Source: Thermoanaerobaculales bacterium (GTDB lineage: Bacteria; Acidobacteriota; Thermoanaerobaculia; Thermoanaerobaculales; Sulfomarinibacteraceae). Taken from it: DNA of 11,368 nt. This document shows positions 1 to 6,516 of this stretch, one piece after another. Where the stretch lies: contig JALOKS010000057.1 in assembly GCA_025456385.1 (NCBI GenBank), positions 1 through 11,368 on the forward strand, written 5' to 3'. The notes beneath the pieces were generated by a model. That model did no database searches. It was given only the letters and a program-made list of their open reading frames with translations, and had not been told where the DNA came from. Both the position numbers and the translations under genes were made by a program. Every line of letters starts with the position of its first letter. The first letter of the stretch is position 1.

Positions 1-111
1 CCGCACCGGCTCGTAGCGCGCCATCACCGCTGCAAACGAGGTGGGTTCCGCGCCCCACCCGAGAGCGGCGCATCCAACCGTGAGGAGCAACACGACACCC
101 ATCGTCTTCAT
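1..111 (-). CDS. Exported protein of the cus operon, N-terminal fragment
   Basis: Only the first 37 codons are present; the gene continues past the left edge. The ATG (111-109) shares one base with the cusA stop codon (TGATG), so it is almost certainly co-transcribed and translationally coupled with the pump gene. The product starts MKTMGVVLLLTVGCAALGWG, a short basic n-region and a hydrophobic core typical of a Sec signal peptide. Cleavage is likely after the Ala of GWGA. The Cys at residue 14 does not sit in a good lipobox. The mature part begins EPTSFAAVMARYEPVR, an amphipathic helix. Its position after cusA and this helix would fit a small periplasmic metal-binding or DUF3347-like accessory protein of copper efflux operons, but that is a guess from context. 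I cannot assign a family from 37 residues. Confidence 0.6.
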   Translation of the reverse strand, partial: MKTMGVVLLLTVGCAALGWGAEPTSFAAVMARYEPVR

Positions 112-3100
112 CACGCACTCCCTTTCGTCACCTTCGACTGTTCCGTGAGCGGCGACCGCTCCAGACCCCGCGACTTCCAGATGAAGAAGATTGCGGGATA
201 GACCACCAGCTCGCCGATGAAGGACGTCAGGATCCCGCCCACCATCGGCGCCGCGATCCGCCGCATGACATCGGCGCCGGTGCCGGTCGCCCACAGGATC
301 GGCACCAGGGCGAAGGTGGTGGCGACGGCCATCGCCTTGGGGCGGATGCGCTTGACCGCTCCGTCGTGAATCGCGCCCGCCAGGTCGGCAAAGCTCGTCA
401 TGGCTCCTCGCTGCCGACAGCGCTCGTAGGCGAGGTCGAGGTAGAGCAGCATCACGGTGCCAGTCTCCGCGTCGAGGCCCGCCAGTGCGATCAGACCGAC
501 CCAGACGGCGATCGACCAGTTGTAGCCGAGAGCCCCCATCAGCCAGATCGCACCCACCATCGAGAACGGCACCGCGAGGAGAACGATCGCCGTCTTGCCC
601 CACGACCGCGTGTTGAGATAGAGGATGGTCACGATCAGGAGCAGGGTCACGGGCACGATCAGCAGCAGCCGCCCGCGGGCCCGCTGCATGGCCTCGAACT
701 GGCCCGACCAGAGCACCGTGTAGCCCTCGGGGACCTCGACGCGCTCGGCGACCGCCGCCTTCGCGCTCCTGATCCAGGTGCCGACGTCGATGTCGCGCAG
801 GTCCACGTACACCCAGGCGTTCGGGCGCGCGTTCTCGGTCTTGATCATCGGCGGACCCTGGCGGATCCTCATGGAAGCGAGCTGCGCGAGCGGAACCTGG
901 GCACCGCCGGGGGTCGGCACCACGACCTCGGCGAGAGCCGCCACGTTGTCGCGCAGCTCGCGCGGGTAGCGCACGTTGACCGGGTAGCGCTCGAGGCCCT
1001 CCACGGTCTCGCTGACGTTCATCCCGCCGACCGCGGTCGCGATCACGTCCTGCACGTCGCCCACCGTCAGGCCGTGCCGGGCGGCGGCCGCGCGGTCGAC
1101 CTCGATGTCGAGGTAGGACCCGCCCATGACCCGCTCGGCATAGGCCGAGCGGGTGCCCTCGAGCGGCCGCACCGCGGCCTCGACCTCTCTCGCCAGGCGC
1201 TCGAGCACCTCGAGGTCGGGCCCGCCGATCTTGATGCCGACCGGGGTCTTGATGCCGGTCGAGAGCATGTCGATGCGGGTCCTTATCGGCATCGTCCAGG
1301 CGTTGGTGAGGCCCGGAAACTGCACCGCCCGGTCGAGCTCCTGCACCAGCTTGTCCTTCGTCATCCCCGGGCGCCAGTCCGAGGGGTCCTTGAGGACGAT
1401 GGTGGTCTCGATCATCGACAGCGGCGCCGGGTCGGTTGCCGTCTCCGCCCGTCCCACCTTGCCCATCACGGACTCGACCTCCGGGAAGGAGGCGATGATC
1501 GCGTCGGTCTGCTGCAGCAGCTCGCGCGCCTTGGTGATCGAGATGCCGGGGAGGGTGGTCGGCATGTAGAGGAGGTCGCCCTCCCACAACGGCGGCATGA
1601 ACTCCGAGCCGATGTGCTGCAGCGGCAGCAGCATCGATGCGACCGCCGCCACCGCGAGGCCGATCACCAGCCAGCGCCGCCGCAGCACGAAGTCGAGCAC
1701 GGGCGCGTAGGCGGCGCGCAGCAGCCGCGACATCGGGTTCCGCTCCTCGGAGAGGATCCGGCCGCGGATCAGCCAGTACATCAGCACCGGCACGATCGTC
1801 ACCGCCACCACCGACGAGGCGGCCATCGCCCAGGTCTTGGTGAAGGCGAGGGGACGGAAGAGGCGGCCCTCCTCGCCGGTGAGGGTGAACACCGGCAGGA
1901 AGGACACCGTGATGACGAGGAGGGTGAAGAAGAGGGTGGGCCCGACCTCCTGCGCCGAGCGCAGGATGATCTCGAAGTGACTGCGCTCGCCCCGCCACTC
2001 CTCGTAGTGCTTGTGCGCGTTCTCCACCATCACCTCGGCCGCGTCGATGAGGACGCCGATCGAGATGGCGATGCCGCCGAGGGACATGATGTTGGCGCCG
2101 ATGCCCTGGACTCGCATCACCACGAAGGCGACCAGGATCGACACCGGGATCGAGAAGATGGCGACGAAGGCGGAGCGGACGTGGAACAGGAAGGCCACGC
2201 ACACCAGGCCGACGATGACCGACTCCTCGATCAGGGTCCGCGTCAGGGTGGCGATCGCGCGATCGATGAGCGCACTGCGGTCGTAGGCGACCGAGATCTC
2301 CACGTCCTCGGGCAGGCCGCGTCGGAGCTCGTCGAGGCGCTCCTTGACGGCGGCGATGACGGAGCGCGTGTCGGCCCCCGAGCGCACGACGACGATCCCG
2401 CCGACCGTCTCGCCCTCGCCGTTCCACTCGGCGATGCCGCGGCGGATCTCCGGGCCGAGCACCACCCTCGCGACGTCGCGCAGCAGGATCGGCGCGCCGC
2501 CGGCTCCCAGGCCCAGCGGCACCTGCTCGAGGTCGGCGATCTCGCGGACGTAGCCGAGCCCGCGCACCACCAGCTCGCGCTCGCCCGACTCGATCAGGCG
2601 GCCGCCGACGTCGTTGTTGGAACGCTCGATGGCCCGGCGTACGGTGTCCAACCCGACGCCGAAGGCGCGCAGCTTCACCGGGTCCACCTCGACCTGGTAC
2701 TGGCGCACGAAACCGCCGATGGAGGCCACCTCGGCCACGCCCTCGACCGCGGTCAGGCCGTAGCGCAGGTACCAGTCCTGCAGGCTCCGCAGCTCGTCCA
2801 GCGGCCGGGTCGGCGAGTTGAGCACGTACATGAAGGCCCACCCGACGCCGGTCGCGTCGGGGCCGAGGCGCGGTGTGACCCCCTCCGGGAGGCGGCCGCC
2901 GAGCCCGCTGAGAGACTCGAGGACCCGCGAGCGCGCCCAGTAGAGGTCGGTGCCGTCCTCGAAGATCACGTACACGAAGGAGAAGCCGAAGTGGGAGTAG
3001 CCGCGCACGACCTCGGCGTGCGGCACCGCGAGCATCGCCGTGCTGATCGGGTAGGTCACCTGGTCCTCGACCACCTGCGGCCCCTGGCCTGCGAACTCGG

Positions 3101-3251
3101 TGTACACGATGACCTGAACGTCGGAGAGGTCGGGGATGGCGTCGATCCGCATGCCCCGCACCGCCCACACGCCGCCGATGACGGCGAAGACCAGCGCGAT
3201 GAGCATGAAGAACTGGTTGCGGAGCGACCACTCGATGAGCCGGCTCAGCAT
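111..3251 (-). CDS. cusA: Cu(I)/Ag(I) efflux RND pump, CusA-like (HME family)
   Basis: Inner-membrane proton-driven pump of a CusCBA-type tripartite system. It moves Cu(I)/Ag(I) from periplasm or cytoplasm into the CusB-CusC conduit. The 1046 residues match the usual length of about 1045. The N-terminus MLSRLIEWSLRNQFF and the segment around DAIPDLSDVQV (37-47) are typical of heavy-metal RND pumps. The three-Met substrate site is intact: Met563 (LLYMPTTLPG), Met613 (PLSMIETT) and Met662 (RIDMLSTGIK), each exactly ten below E. coli CusA Met573/623/672. Proton-relay residues are Asp403 (LIDAAEVMVENAHK), Glu929 (LDAETG) and Lys972 (RIRPKAM). Twelve TM segments follow the RND pattern: one at 12-32, a block at 335-500, one near 528-545 and a block at 860-1025. 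I chose ATG 3251 because GGGAGG lies 6 nt upstream and the family N-terminus begins there. The open frame extends to 3326, but only through repeat sequence. The stop overlaps the next gene. Confidence 0.96.
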   Translation of the reverse strand: MLSRLIEWSLRNQFFMLIALVFAVIGGVWAVRGMRIDAIPDLSDVQVIVYTEFAGQGPQVVEDQVTYPISTAMLAVPHAEVVRGYSHFGFSFVYVIFEDGTDLYWARSRVLESLSGLGGRLPEGVTPRLGPDATGVGWAFMYVLNSPTRPLDELRSLQDWYLRYGLTAVEGVAEVASIGGFVRQYQVEVDPVKLRAFGVGLDTVRRAIERSNNDVGGRLIESGERELVVRGLGYVREIADLEQVPLGLGAGGAPILLRDVARVVLGPEIRRGIAEWNGEGETVGGIVVVRSGADTRSVIAAVKERLDELRRGLPEDVEISVAYDRSALIDRAIATLTRTLIEESVIVGLVCVAFLFHVRSAFVAIFSIPVSILVAFVVMRVQGIGANIMSLGGIAISIGVLIDAAEVMVENAHKHYEEWRGERSHFEIILRSAQEVGPTLFFTLLVITVSFLPVFTLTGEEGRLFRPLAFTKTWAMAASSVVAVTIVPVLMYWLIRGRILSEERNPMSRLLRAAYAPVLDFVLRRRWLVIGLAVAAVASMLLPLQHIGSEFMPPLWEGDLLYMPTTLPGISITKARELLQQTDAIIASFPEVESVMGKVGRAETATDPAPLSMIETTIVLKDPSDWRPGMTKDKLVQELDRAVQFPGLTNAWTMPIRTRIDMLSTGIKTPVGIKIGGPDLEVLERLAREVEAAVRPLEGTRSAYAERVMGGSYLDIEVDRAAAARHGLTVGDVQDVIATAVGGMNVSETVEGLERYPVNVRYPRELRDNVAALAEVVVPTPGGAQVPLAQLASMRIRQGPPMIKTENARPNAWVYVDLRDIDVGTWIRSAKAAVAERVEVPEGYTVLWSGQFEAMQRARGRLLLIVPVTLLLIVTILYLNTRSWGKTAIVLLAVPFSMVGAIWLMGALGYNWSIAVWVGLIALAGLDAETGTVMLLYLDLAYERCRQRGAMTSFADLAGAIHDGAVKRIRPKAMAVATTFALVPILWATGTGADVMRRIAAPMVGGILTSFIGELVVYPAIFFIWKSRGLERSPLTEQSKVTKGSA

Positions 3252-3257
3252 GGGGTG

Positions 3258-3263
3258 CCTCCC
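3258..3263 (-). promoter_or_regulatory. Ribosome binding site of cusA
   Basis: GGGAGG on the minus strand with a 6-nt spacer (CACCCC) before ATG 3251. It decides the start against the upstream ATG at 3326. The neighbouring array units (3273-3296) read CCCCTCCG on the mRNA. Their CCTCC is perfectly complementary to GGAGG, so local sequestration of this site is possible; that part is inference. Confidence 0.75.
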
Positions 3264-3272
3264 GCGCGCACG

Positions 3273-3320
3273 CGGAGGGGCGGAGGGGCGGAGGGGAAAA
3301 GGGGCTGAGGGGCAGAGGAA
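3273..3320 (-). repeat. 8-bp tandem array, inverted copy, upstream of cusA
   Basis: Six consecutive 8-bp units. On the plus strand they read CGGAGGGG three times, then AAAAGGGG, CTGAGGGG and a degenerate CAGAGGAA. Read on the minus strand the unit is CCCCTCCG, the same family as the arrays at 3397-3476 and 5030-5093, but in the opposite orientation. Five GGGG tracts separated by 4 nt on the plus strand form a canonical G-quadruplex motif, which makes this stretch C-rich in the cus mRNA. It lies directly upstream of the cusA ribosome binding site. Confidence 0.9.
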
Positions 3321-3396
3321 CGCCATTGAGCACTGGTCCGCTCGGTTCCTCTCAGGGTTGATCGTGCCGACGGTCCTTGCAGGGGCTCCCCCTCAA

Positions 3397-3476
3397 CTCC
3401 TCTGCTCCTCTGCTCCTCTGCTCCTCTGCACCCCTGCCCCTCTGCCCCCCTGCCCCTCTGCTCCTCTGCCCCCCTG
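3397..3476 (+). repeat. 8-bp tandem array (CYCCYCTG x10) between cusB and cusA
   Basis: Ten contiguous 8-bp units in perfect register: CTCCTCTG four times, then CACCCCTG, CCCCTCTG, CCCCCCTG, CCCCTCTG, CTCCTCTG and CCCCCCTG. The last two bases (TG) are invariant and variation is limited to C/T, apart from one A. The array ends 7 bp from the end of cusB. The minus strand carries four G-tracts (3431-3456) with loops of 2, 4 and 2 nt, a strong G-quadruplex motif located in the cus mRNA. Together with the inverted array at 3273-3320 (76-bp spacer) it could form a long purine-pyrimidine stem in the RNA. Apart from these arrays I see nothing coding in the 232-bp gap. Confidence 0.92.
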
Positions 3477-3483
3477 CGCGCTC

Positions 3484-5100
3484 TCACGACCCGCCCCCGT
3501 GCCCGCTCCCCGACCGCATCGCGTCGATCGCGGCGCGCAGGTTCGACTCGGAGTCGATCAGGAACTGGGCCGAGGTGACGATCCGCTCCGAGCCGTCCAG
3601 CCCCTCGAGAACCTGGATCACACCGTCCGCCTCGACGCCGAGCACGACCTCGCGCGGCTCGAAGCGGCCCTCGCCGAGGGCGACAACCACCAGGTCCCGC
3701 GTCCCCGAGCGGATCAAGGCCTGGGCCGGCACCACCAGCGCGTCGCGCGCGGCGAGCGGCTCGAACTGCACCGTGGCGAACATGCCGACGCGGAGGCGTC
3801 CGTCCGGGTTCGGCACCGTCAGCACCAGCTTGACCGTCCTCGTCGCCGGCGAGACCTCGGGCTCGATGAAGCGCACCCGCGCCCGCCTCGTCTCGCCCGG
3901 GAGGTAGTCGAAGCTCACGCTCGCGGTCGCGCCTTCGCCGAGCCAGGCCAGCTGGTCCTCGTAGACCTCGGCGCTCAACCACAGGCTGGAGAGGTCGGCC
4001 ACGTGGATGACGTCCATGCCGGGGCTGACCGCCATGCCTTCGAGGCCGTGCAGCCGCTGCATCACGACGCCGTCGAGCGGCGACACCACGGTCAGTGTCC
4101 GCCGCACACTGCCGCCGGCCTCGATGGCCGCCACCTCCTCCGGAGTCACGTCCCAGTAGCCGAGTCGGGTCCGCGCCGCCTCGACGAGCTGCTGGGCCCG
4201 CACGCGCACCTCCTCGGGCGCGCCCTCGAGACCGCGGGCGTAGCGCAGCGCCGCGAGCAGCTCCTGCTGCGTCTGCACGAGCTGCGGTGCGTAGACCTCG
4301 AACAGAGGCTGGCCCGTGCGCACCCGCTCGCCGACCGCGTCCACGAGCACCCGCTCCACGAAGCCCTGGTAGCGGGTCGTCACCGACACCATCCGCTCCT
4401 GGTCGTAGCCGAGGCTGCCGACGGTCCGGATCGTGCGCGCGAGGTCGCGGCGCACCACCGGCTCGACCCTCAGGTTCATGCGCTGCTGGACCGCCGTGTC
4501 GACGCTCACCGCCCTCCCGCGCCCGTCCCCGACGACGCGCCCGCCCCCCGGGTCCATCGGGACCAGGTCCATGCCGCAGATCGGGCAGGCCCCGGGCTCG
4601 TTCTCGACGATGGTCGGGTGCATCGGGCAGGTCCAGAGTTGCTCGTCGTGGCCGGCGCCGTGGCCGGCGCCGCCCCCTGCCGCCGGGTCGGCCGGGTCCC
4701 GCGCCGGCGTCAGATCCATCTTGCAGATGGGGCAGGTCCCCGGCTCGTCCTGGAGCACCTCCGGGTGCATGCCGCAGGTCCACAACCCGTCGCCGTGCCC
4801 GTCTCCGTCGCCGGGCTCGGCGGTCATCGGCTCCACGCCCAGCCACTCGTCCACCGGACTGAGGCCGAGGGGGTCCACCACCAGGACCAGGGCCACGGCT
4901 GCACCAACCAGCAACCACAGCACCGCCCAACCCGTCGCACTGCCCCCCTCGCGGCACCTGAGCTTCCGGGCCGCCGTCGAGGGTGCGAAAATCCGAAATC
5001 CGAAATCCGAAATCCGAAATCGGAGGTATCCCCTCTGCTCCTCCGCCCCTCTGCCCCTCCGCCCCTCTTCCCCTCTGCCCCACTTCCCCTCTGCCTTCAT
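3484..5100 (-). CDS. cusB: Cu/Ag efflux membrane-fusion protein, CusB-like, with two HMBD domains
   Basis: Periplasmic adaptor linking the RND pump to the outer-membrane channel and passing on metal; 538 residues. Residues 57-76 (GWAVLWLLVGAAVALVLVV) are an inner-membrane anchor or uncleaved signal. Two heavy-metal-binding domains follow: residues 106-132 (WTCGMHPEV ... CPICKMDL, Cys109/123/126, Met111/128, His112) and 155-182 (WTCPMHPT ... CPICGMDL, Cys158/172/175, Met160/177, His161). A Gly/His linker (HGAGH) joins them. The barrel-sandwich/hairpin region runs from about 236 to 370 (RYQGFVERVLV, GQPLFEVYAPQLVQTQQE, SPLDGVVM) and the beta-barrel from about 371 to 450. The end is His/Gly/Ser-rich. 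ATG 5100 overlaps the cusC stop (ATGA) and has GGAGG 7 nt upstream, so the start is well supported. Odd: residues 3-37, ahead of the anchor, are translated 8-bp and 7-bp tandem repeats, an N-terminal tail not normal for CusB. No better start is seen before the anchor. Confidence 0.93.
   Translation of the reverse strand: MKAEGKWGRGEEGRRGRGAEEQRGYLRFRISDFGFRIFAPSTAARKLRCREGGSATGWAVLWLLVGAAVALVLVVDPLGLSPVDEWLGVEPMTAEPGDGDGHGDGLWTCGMHPEVLQDEPGTCPICKMDLTPARDPADPAAGGGAGHGAGHDEQLWTCPMHPTIVENEPGACPICGMDLVPMDPGGGRVVGDGRGRAVSVDTAVQQRMNLRVEPVVRRDLARTIRTVGSLGYDQERMVSVTTRYQGFVERVLVDAVGERVRTGQPLFEVYAPQLVQTQQELLAALRYARGLEGAPEEVRVRAQQLVEAARTRLGYWDVTPEEVAAIEAGGSVRRTLTVVSPLDGVVMQRLHGLEGMAVSPGMDVIHVADLSSLWLSAEVYEDQLAWLGEGATASVSFDYLPGETRRARVRFIEPEVSPATRTVKLVLTVPNPDGRLRVGMFATVQFEPLAARDALVVPAQALIRSGTRDLVVVALGEGRFEPREVVLGVEADGVIQVLEGLDGSERIVTSAQFLIDSESNLRAAIDAMRSGSGHGGGS
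4991..5024 (-). repeat. 7-bp tandem array (ATCCGAA x4.9) inside cusB 5' end
   Basis: Four perfect ATCCGAA units (4991-4997, 4998-5004, 5005-5011, 5012-5018) plus a partial ATCGGA (5019-5024) on the plus strand. The minus-strand unit is TTCGGAT, translated in cusB as RFRISDFGFRIF. It is AT-richer than its surroundings. A 7-bp unit inside a reading frame means a gain or loss of one copy shifts the frame. From memory, similar ISDFGFRI-type translations occur in many unrelated predicted proteins of environmental bacteria, which would suggest a dispersed repeat; I could not check this. Confidence 0.93.
5030..5093 (+). repeat. 8-bp tandem array (CCCCTCTG-type x8) inside cusB 5' end
   Basis: Eight 8-bp units in register: CCCCTCTG, CTCCTCCG, CCCCTCTG, CCCCTCCG, CCCCTCTT, CCCCTCTG, CCCCACTT and CCCCTCTG. 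This is the same family as the array at 3397-3476, in the same orientation. On the minus strand it gives six GGGG tracts at 4-nt spacing (5046-5089), a G-quadruplex motif in the mRNA just inside the cusB coding region. It starts 7 bp after the cusB start codon and is translated as a Gly/Arg/Glu-rich tail (about residues 3-24). Confidence 0.9.
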
Positions 5101-6446
5101 TTCCCCTCCTCCAGCGATCCCCCCACCGCCCCCTCGAGCCGGGCACTGGCGATCGCCAGGTCGGCGCGCACGCGTTCGGCGGCGGTGCCCACCTGCAACA
5201 GGACGCGCTCGGCATCGAGCAGATCGAGGGCGGCCGCGGTGCCGGCCGCGTACGCCGCCTCGGCGGACTCGAGCGACTGCCGCGCCTGCACCAGGAGCAC
5301 GGTCTCGTGCACCCGCAGCTGCTCCGCGAGCAGGGGGATCCGGTGCAGCAGCTCGGAGAGCTCGCCGTCGATCGAGGCGGCCAGCTCGCGCGCCGCCTCC
5401 TCGGCCGCCAGGCGCCGTGCGGTCCACTCCTCGACGCCGGCCGCCAGCTTCGAGCGCCACACCGGCAGGCTGACACCGGCCATCAGGCCGAGATCGTCGT
5501 CGCCATTGCCCTCGGGCGGGTCGAGCCTCCCGGCCGCGTCATCCCGGGGCGAGACGAAGCCGTAGCTGAGGCCGAGCATGACCTCAGGGCCGTAGGCCTT
5601 CTTCGCGCGCTCGATCCGCGCCGCGGCGGCCTCGACCTCGGCCGCCGCCGCGGCCACCTCGGGCCGCGAGGCGTGCGCCCGGAGTCGCAGCTCCGCCGGG
5701 TCGAGGCTGGTCACCGCCGGAGCCGCCAACGGCCCGACCTCGATCTCCGGCGCCTGCCCTCGGTCGCGCAGCGCGTTGAGGCGGGCCGCGAGCTCGGCCC
5801 GGCGCGCCGCGATGCCGAGCAGCCGGCTGTCCGCCAGGGTGATCTCGGCCTGGACCCGGATGACCGCCTGGTCGAGGCCGCTGCCGGCCGCGTAGCGGGC
5901 GAGGGCGAGCGCCGCCGTGCGCTCGAGCGTTGCCCGGTCGGCCTCGGTCAGCCGCCGCTCGACGTCGAGAAACTGCAGCTCGTGGTACGCGACCCTCGTC
6001 GCTGTCACGAGCTCGAGCCGCGCCGCCTCGACCCGCGCCTGCGCCGCCGCCGCCTCCCACAGGGCAGCCTGCTTCTCCCGGGCCAGGCTGCCGAACCACG
6101 GCAGGCTCTGCGAGACGTTGACGGCGGAGCGCAGGGGGCCGACCCGGGTCTGCGGCGACATCACGAACCAGGTCAGCGATGCGGTCGGGTCCGGCAACGC
6201 AGCCACCTGCGGCGCCCGCTGGGCCGCGGCGCGCGCCTCGGCCGCGAGCCGCGCCAGGCGCGGGTTGCGCTCGAGGACCTCTGCGAGCAGCACGCGCTGC
6301 TCCGGATCGACGATCGCGGCGACGACGCGCCCGGCCGGGCCGAGCTCGGCGGCGTCCGCCTCGCGGATGCCGACGCCGACCCCCGCGGCCGCCGCCAATG
6401 CCACGGCGACCACCGCCGTCACAATCTGAAAGCACGAAATCCTCAT
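5097..6446 (-). CDS. cusC: TolC-family outer-membrane efflux channel, CusC-like
   Basis: Outer-membrane/periplasmic duct of the tripartite Cu/Ag export system; 449 residues, typical for this family. An N-terminal signal peptide (about 1-33, hydrophobic core TAVVAVALAAAAGVGVG, ending ADAA) directs export; there is no lipobox. Two outer-membrane-factor repeats are visible. The first has NPRLARLAAEARAA (61-74), PDPTASLTWF (85-94) and SQSLPWFGSLAREKQAA (112-128). The second has SRPEVAAAAAEVEAAAARIE, YGPEVMLGLSYGF and GVSLPVWRSKLAAGVEEW. Long Ala/Arg/Glu-rich stretches after each match the coiled-coil helices of the periplasmic tunnel. The start at 6446 is supported by GAGGAGG 4 nt upstream. The stop overlaps the cusB ATG (ATGA). 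Gene order and coupling identify the cus/sil/czc type, and the CusA Met site points to Cu/Ag. Confidence 0.93.
   Translation of the reverse strand: MRISCFQIVTAVVAVALAAAAGVGVGIREADAAELGPAGRVVAAIVDPEQRVLLAEVLERNPRLARLAAEARAAAQRAPQVAALPDPTASLTWFVMSPQTRVGPLRSAVNVSQSLPWFGSLAREKQAALWEAAAAQARVEAARLELVTATRVAYHELQFLDVERRLTEADRATLERTAALALARYAAGSGLDQAVIRVQAEITLADSRLLGIAARRAELAARLNALRDRGQAPEIEVGPLAAPAVTSLDPAELRLRAHASRPEVAAAAAEVEAAAARIERAKKAYGPEVMLGLSYGFVSPRDDAAGRLDPPEGNGDDDLGLMAGVSLPVWRSKLAAGVEEWTARRLAAEEAARELAASIDGELSELLHRIPLLAEQLRVHETVLLVQARQSLESAEAAYAAGTAAALDLLDAERVLLQVGTAAERVRADLAIASARLEGAVGGSLEEGK
5101..5112 (-). promoter_or_regulatory. Ribosome binding site of cusB within the cusC 3' end
   Basis: The minus strand reads GGAGGAGGGGAA directly before ATG 5100. 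GGAGG (5112-5108) lies 7 nt from the start codon. It also encodes the last residues of CusC (LEEGK), followed by the ATGA stop/start overlap. It fixes the cusB start upstream of the tandem arrays. Confidence 0.75.
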
Positions 6447-6516
6447 GGTTCCTCCTCGACCGGTGCGGGGAGCGGAGCCGCTGCTCCCCCGTCAGCGATG
6501 CGCGCAGCGAATCGCT

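Noticed and set aside
366..3308. 980-residue plus-strand open frame antisense to cusA
   Set aside because: Its product is a His/Asp/Arg-rich low-complexity chain with no domain. It mirrors the codon bias of cusA, which has strong family motifs on the other strand.
3252..3326. 25-residue N-terminal extension of CusA to ATG 3326
   Set aside because: The extension translates the 8-bp array. ATG 3251 has a good ribosome site and matches the family N-terminus.
4991..5093. CRISPR-like repeat array
   Set aside because: Units of 7 and 8 bp are contiguous with no unique spacers, and no cas genes are present.
3245..5476. 743-residue minus-strand frame overlapping cusB
   Set aside because: It is out of frame with cusB, Gly/Arg-rich and lacks family motifs. 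It shows only that a frameshift in the arrays would not hit an early stop.
3136..5565. 809-residue plus-strand open frame across cusB and the arrays
   Set aside because: It crosses both repeat arrays and the whole antisense of cusB. Its proline/serine and arginine runs are translations of repeats and GC-rich antisense.
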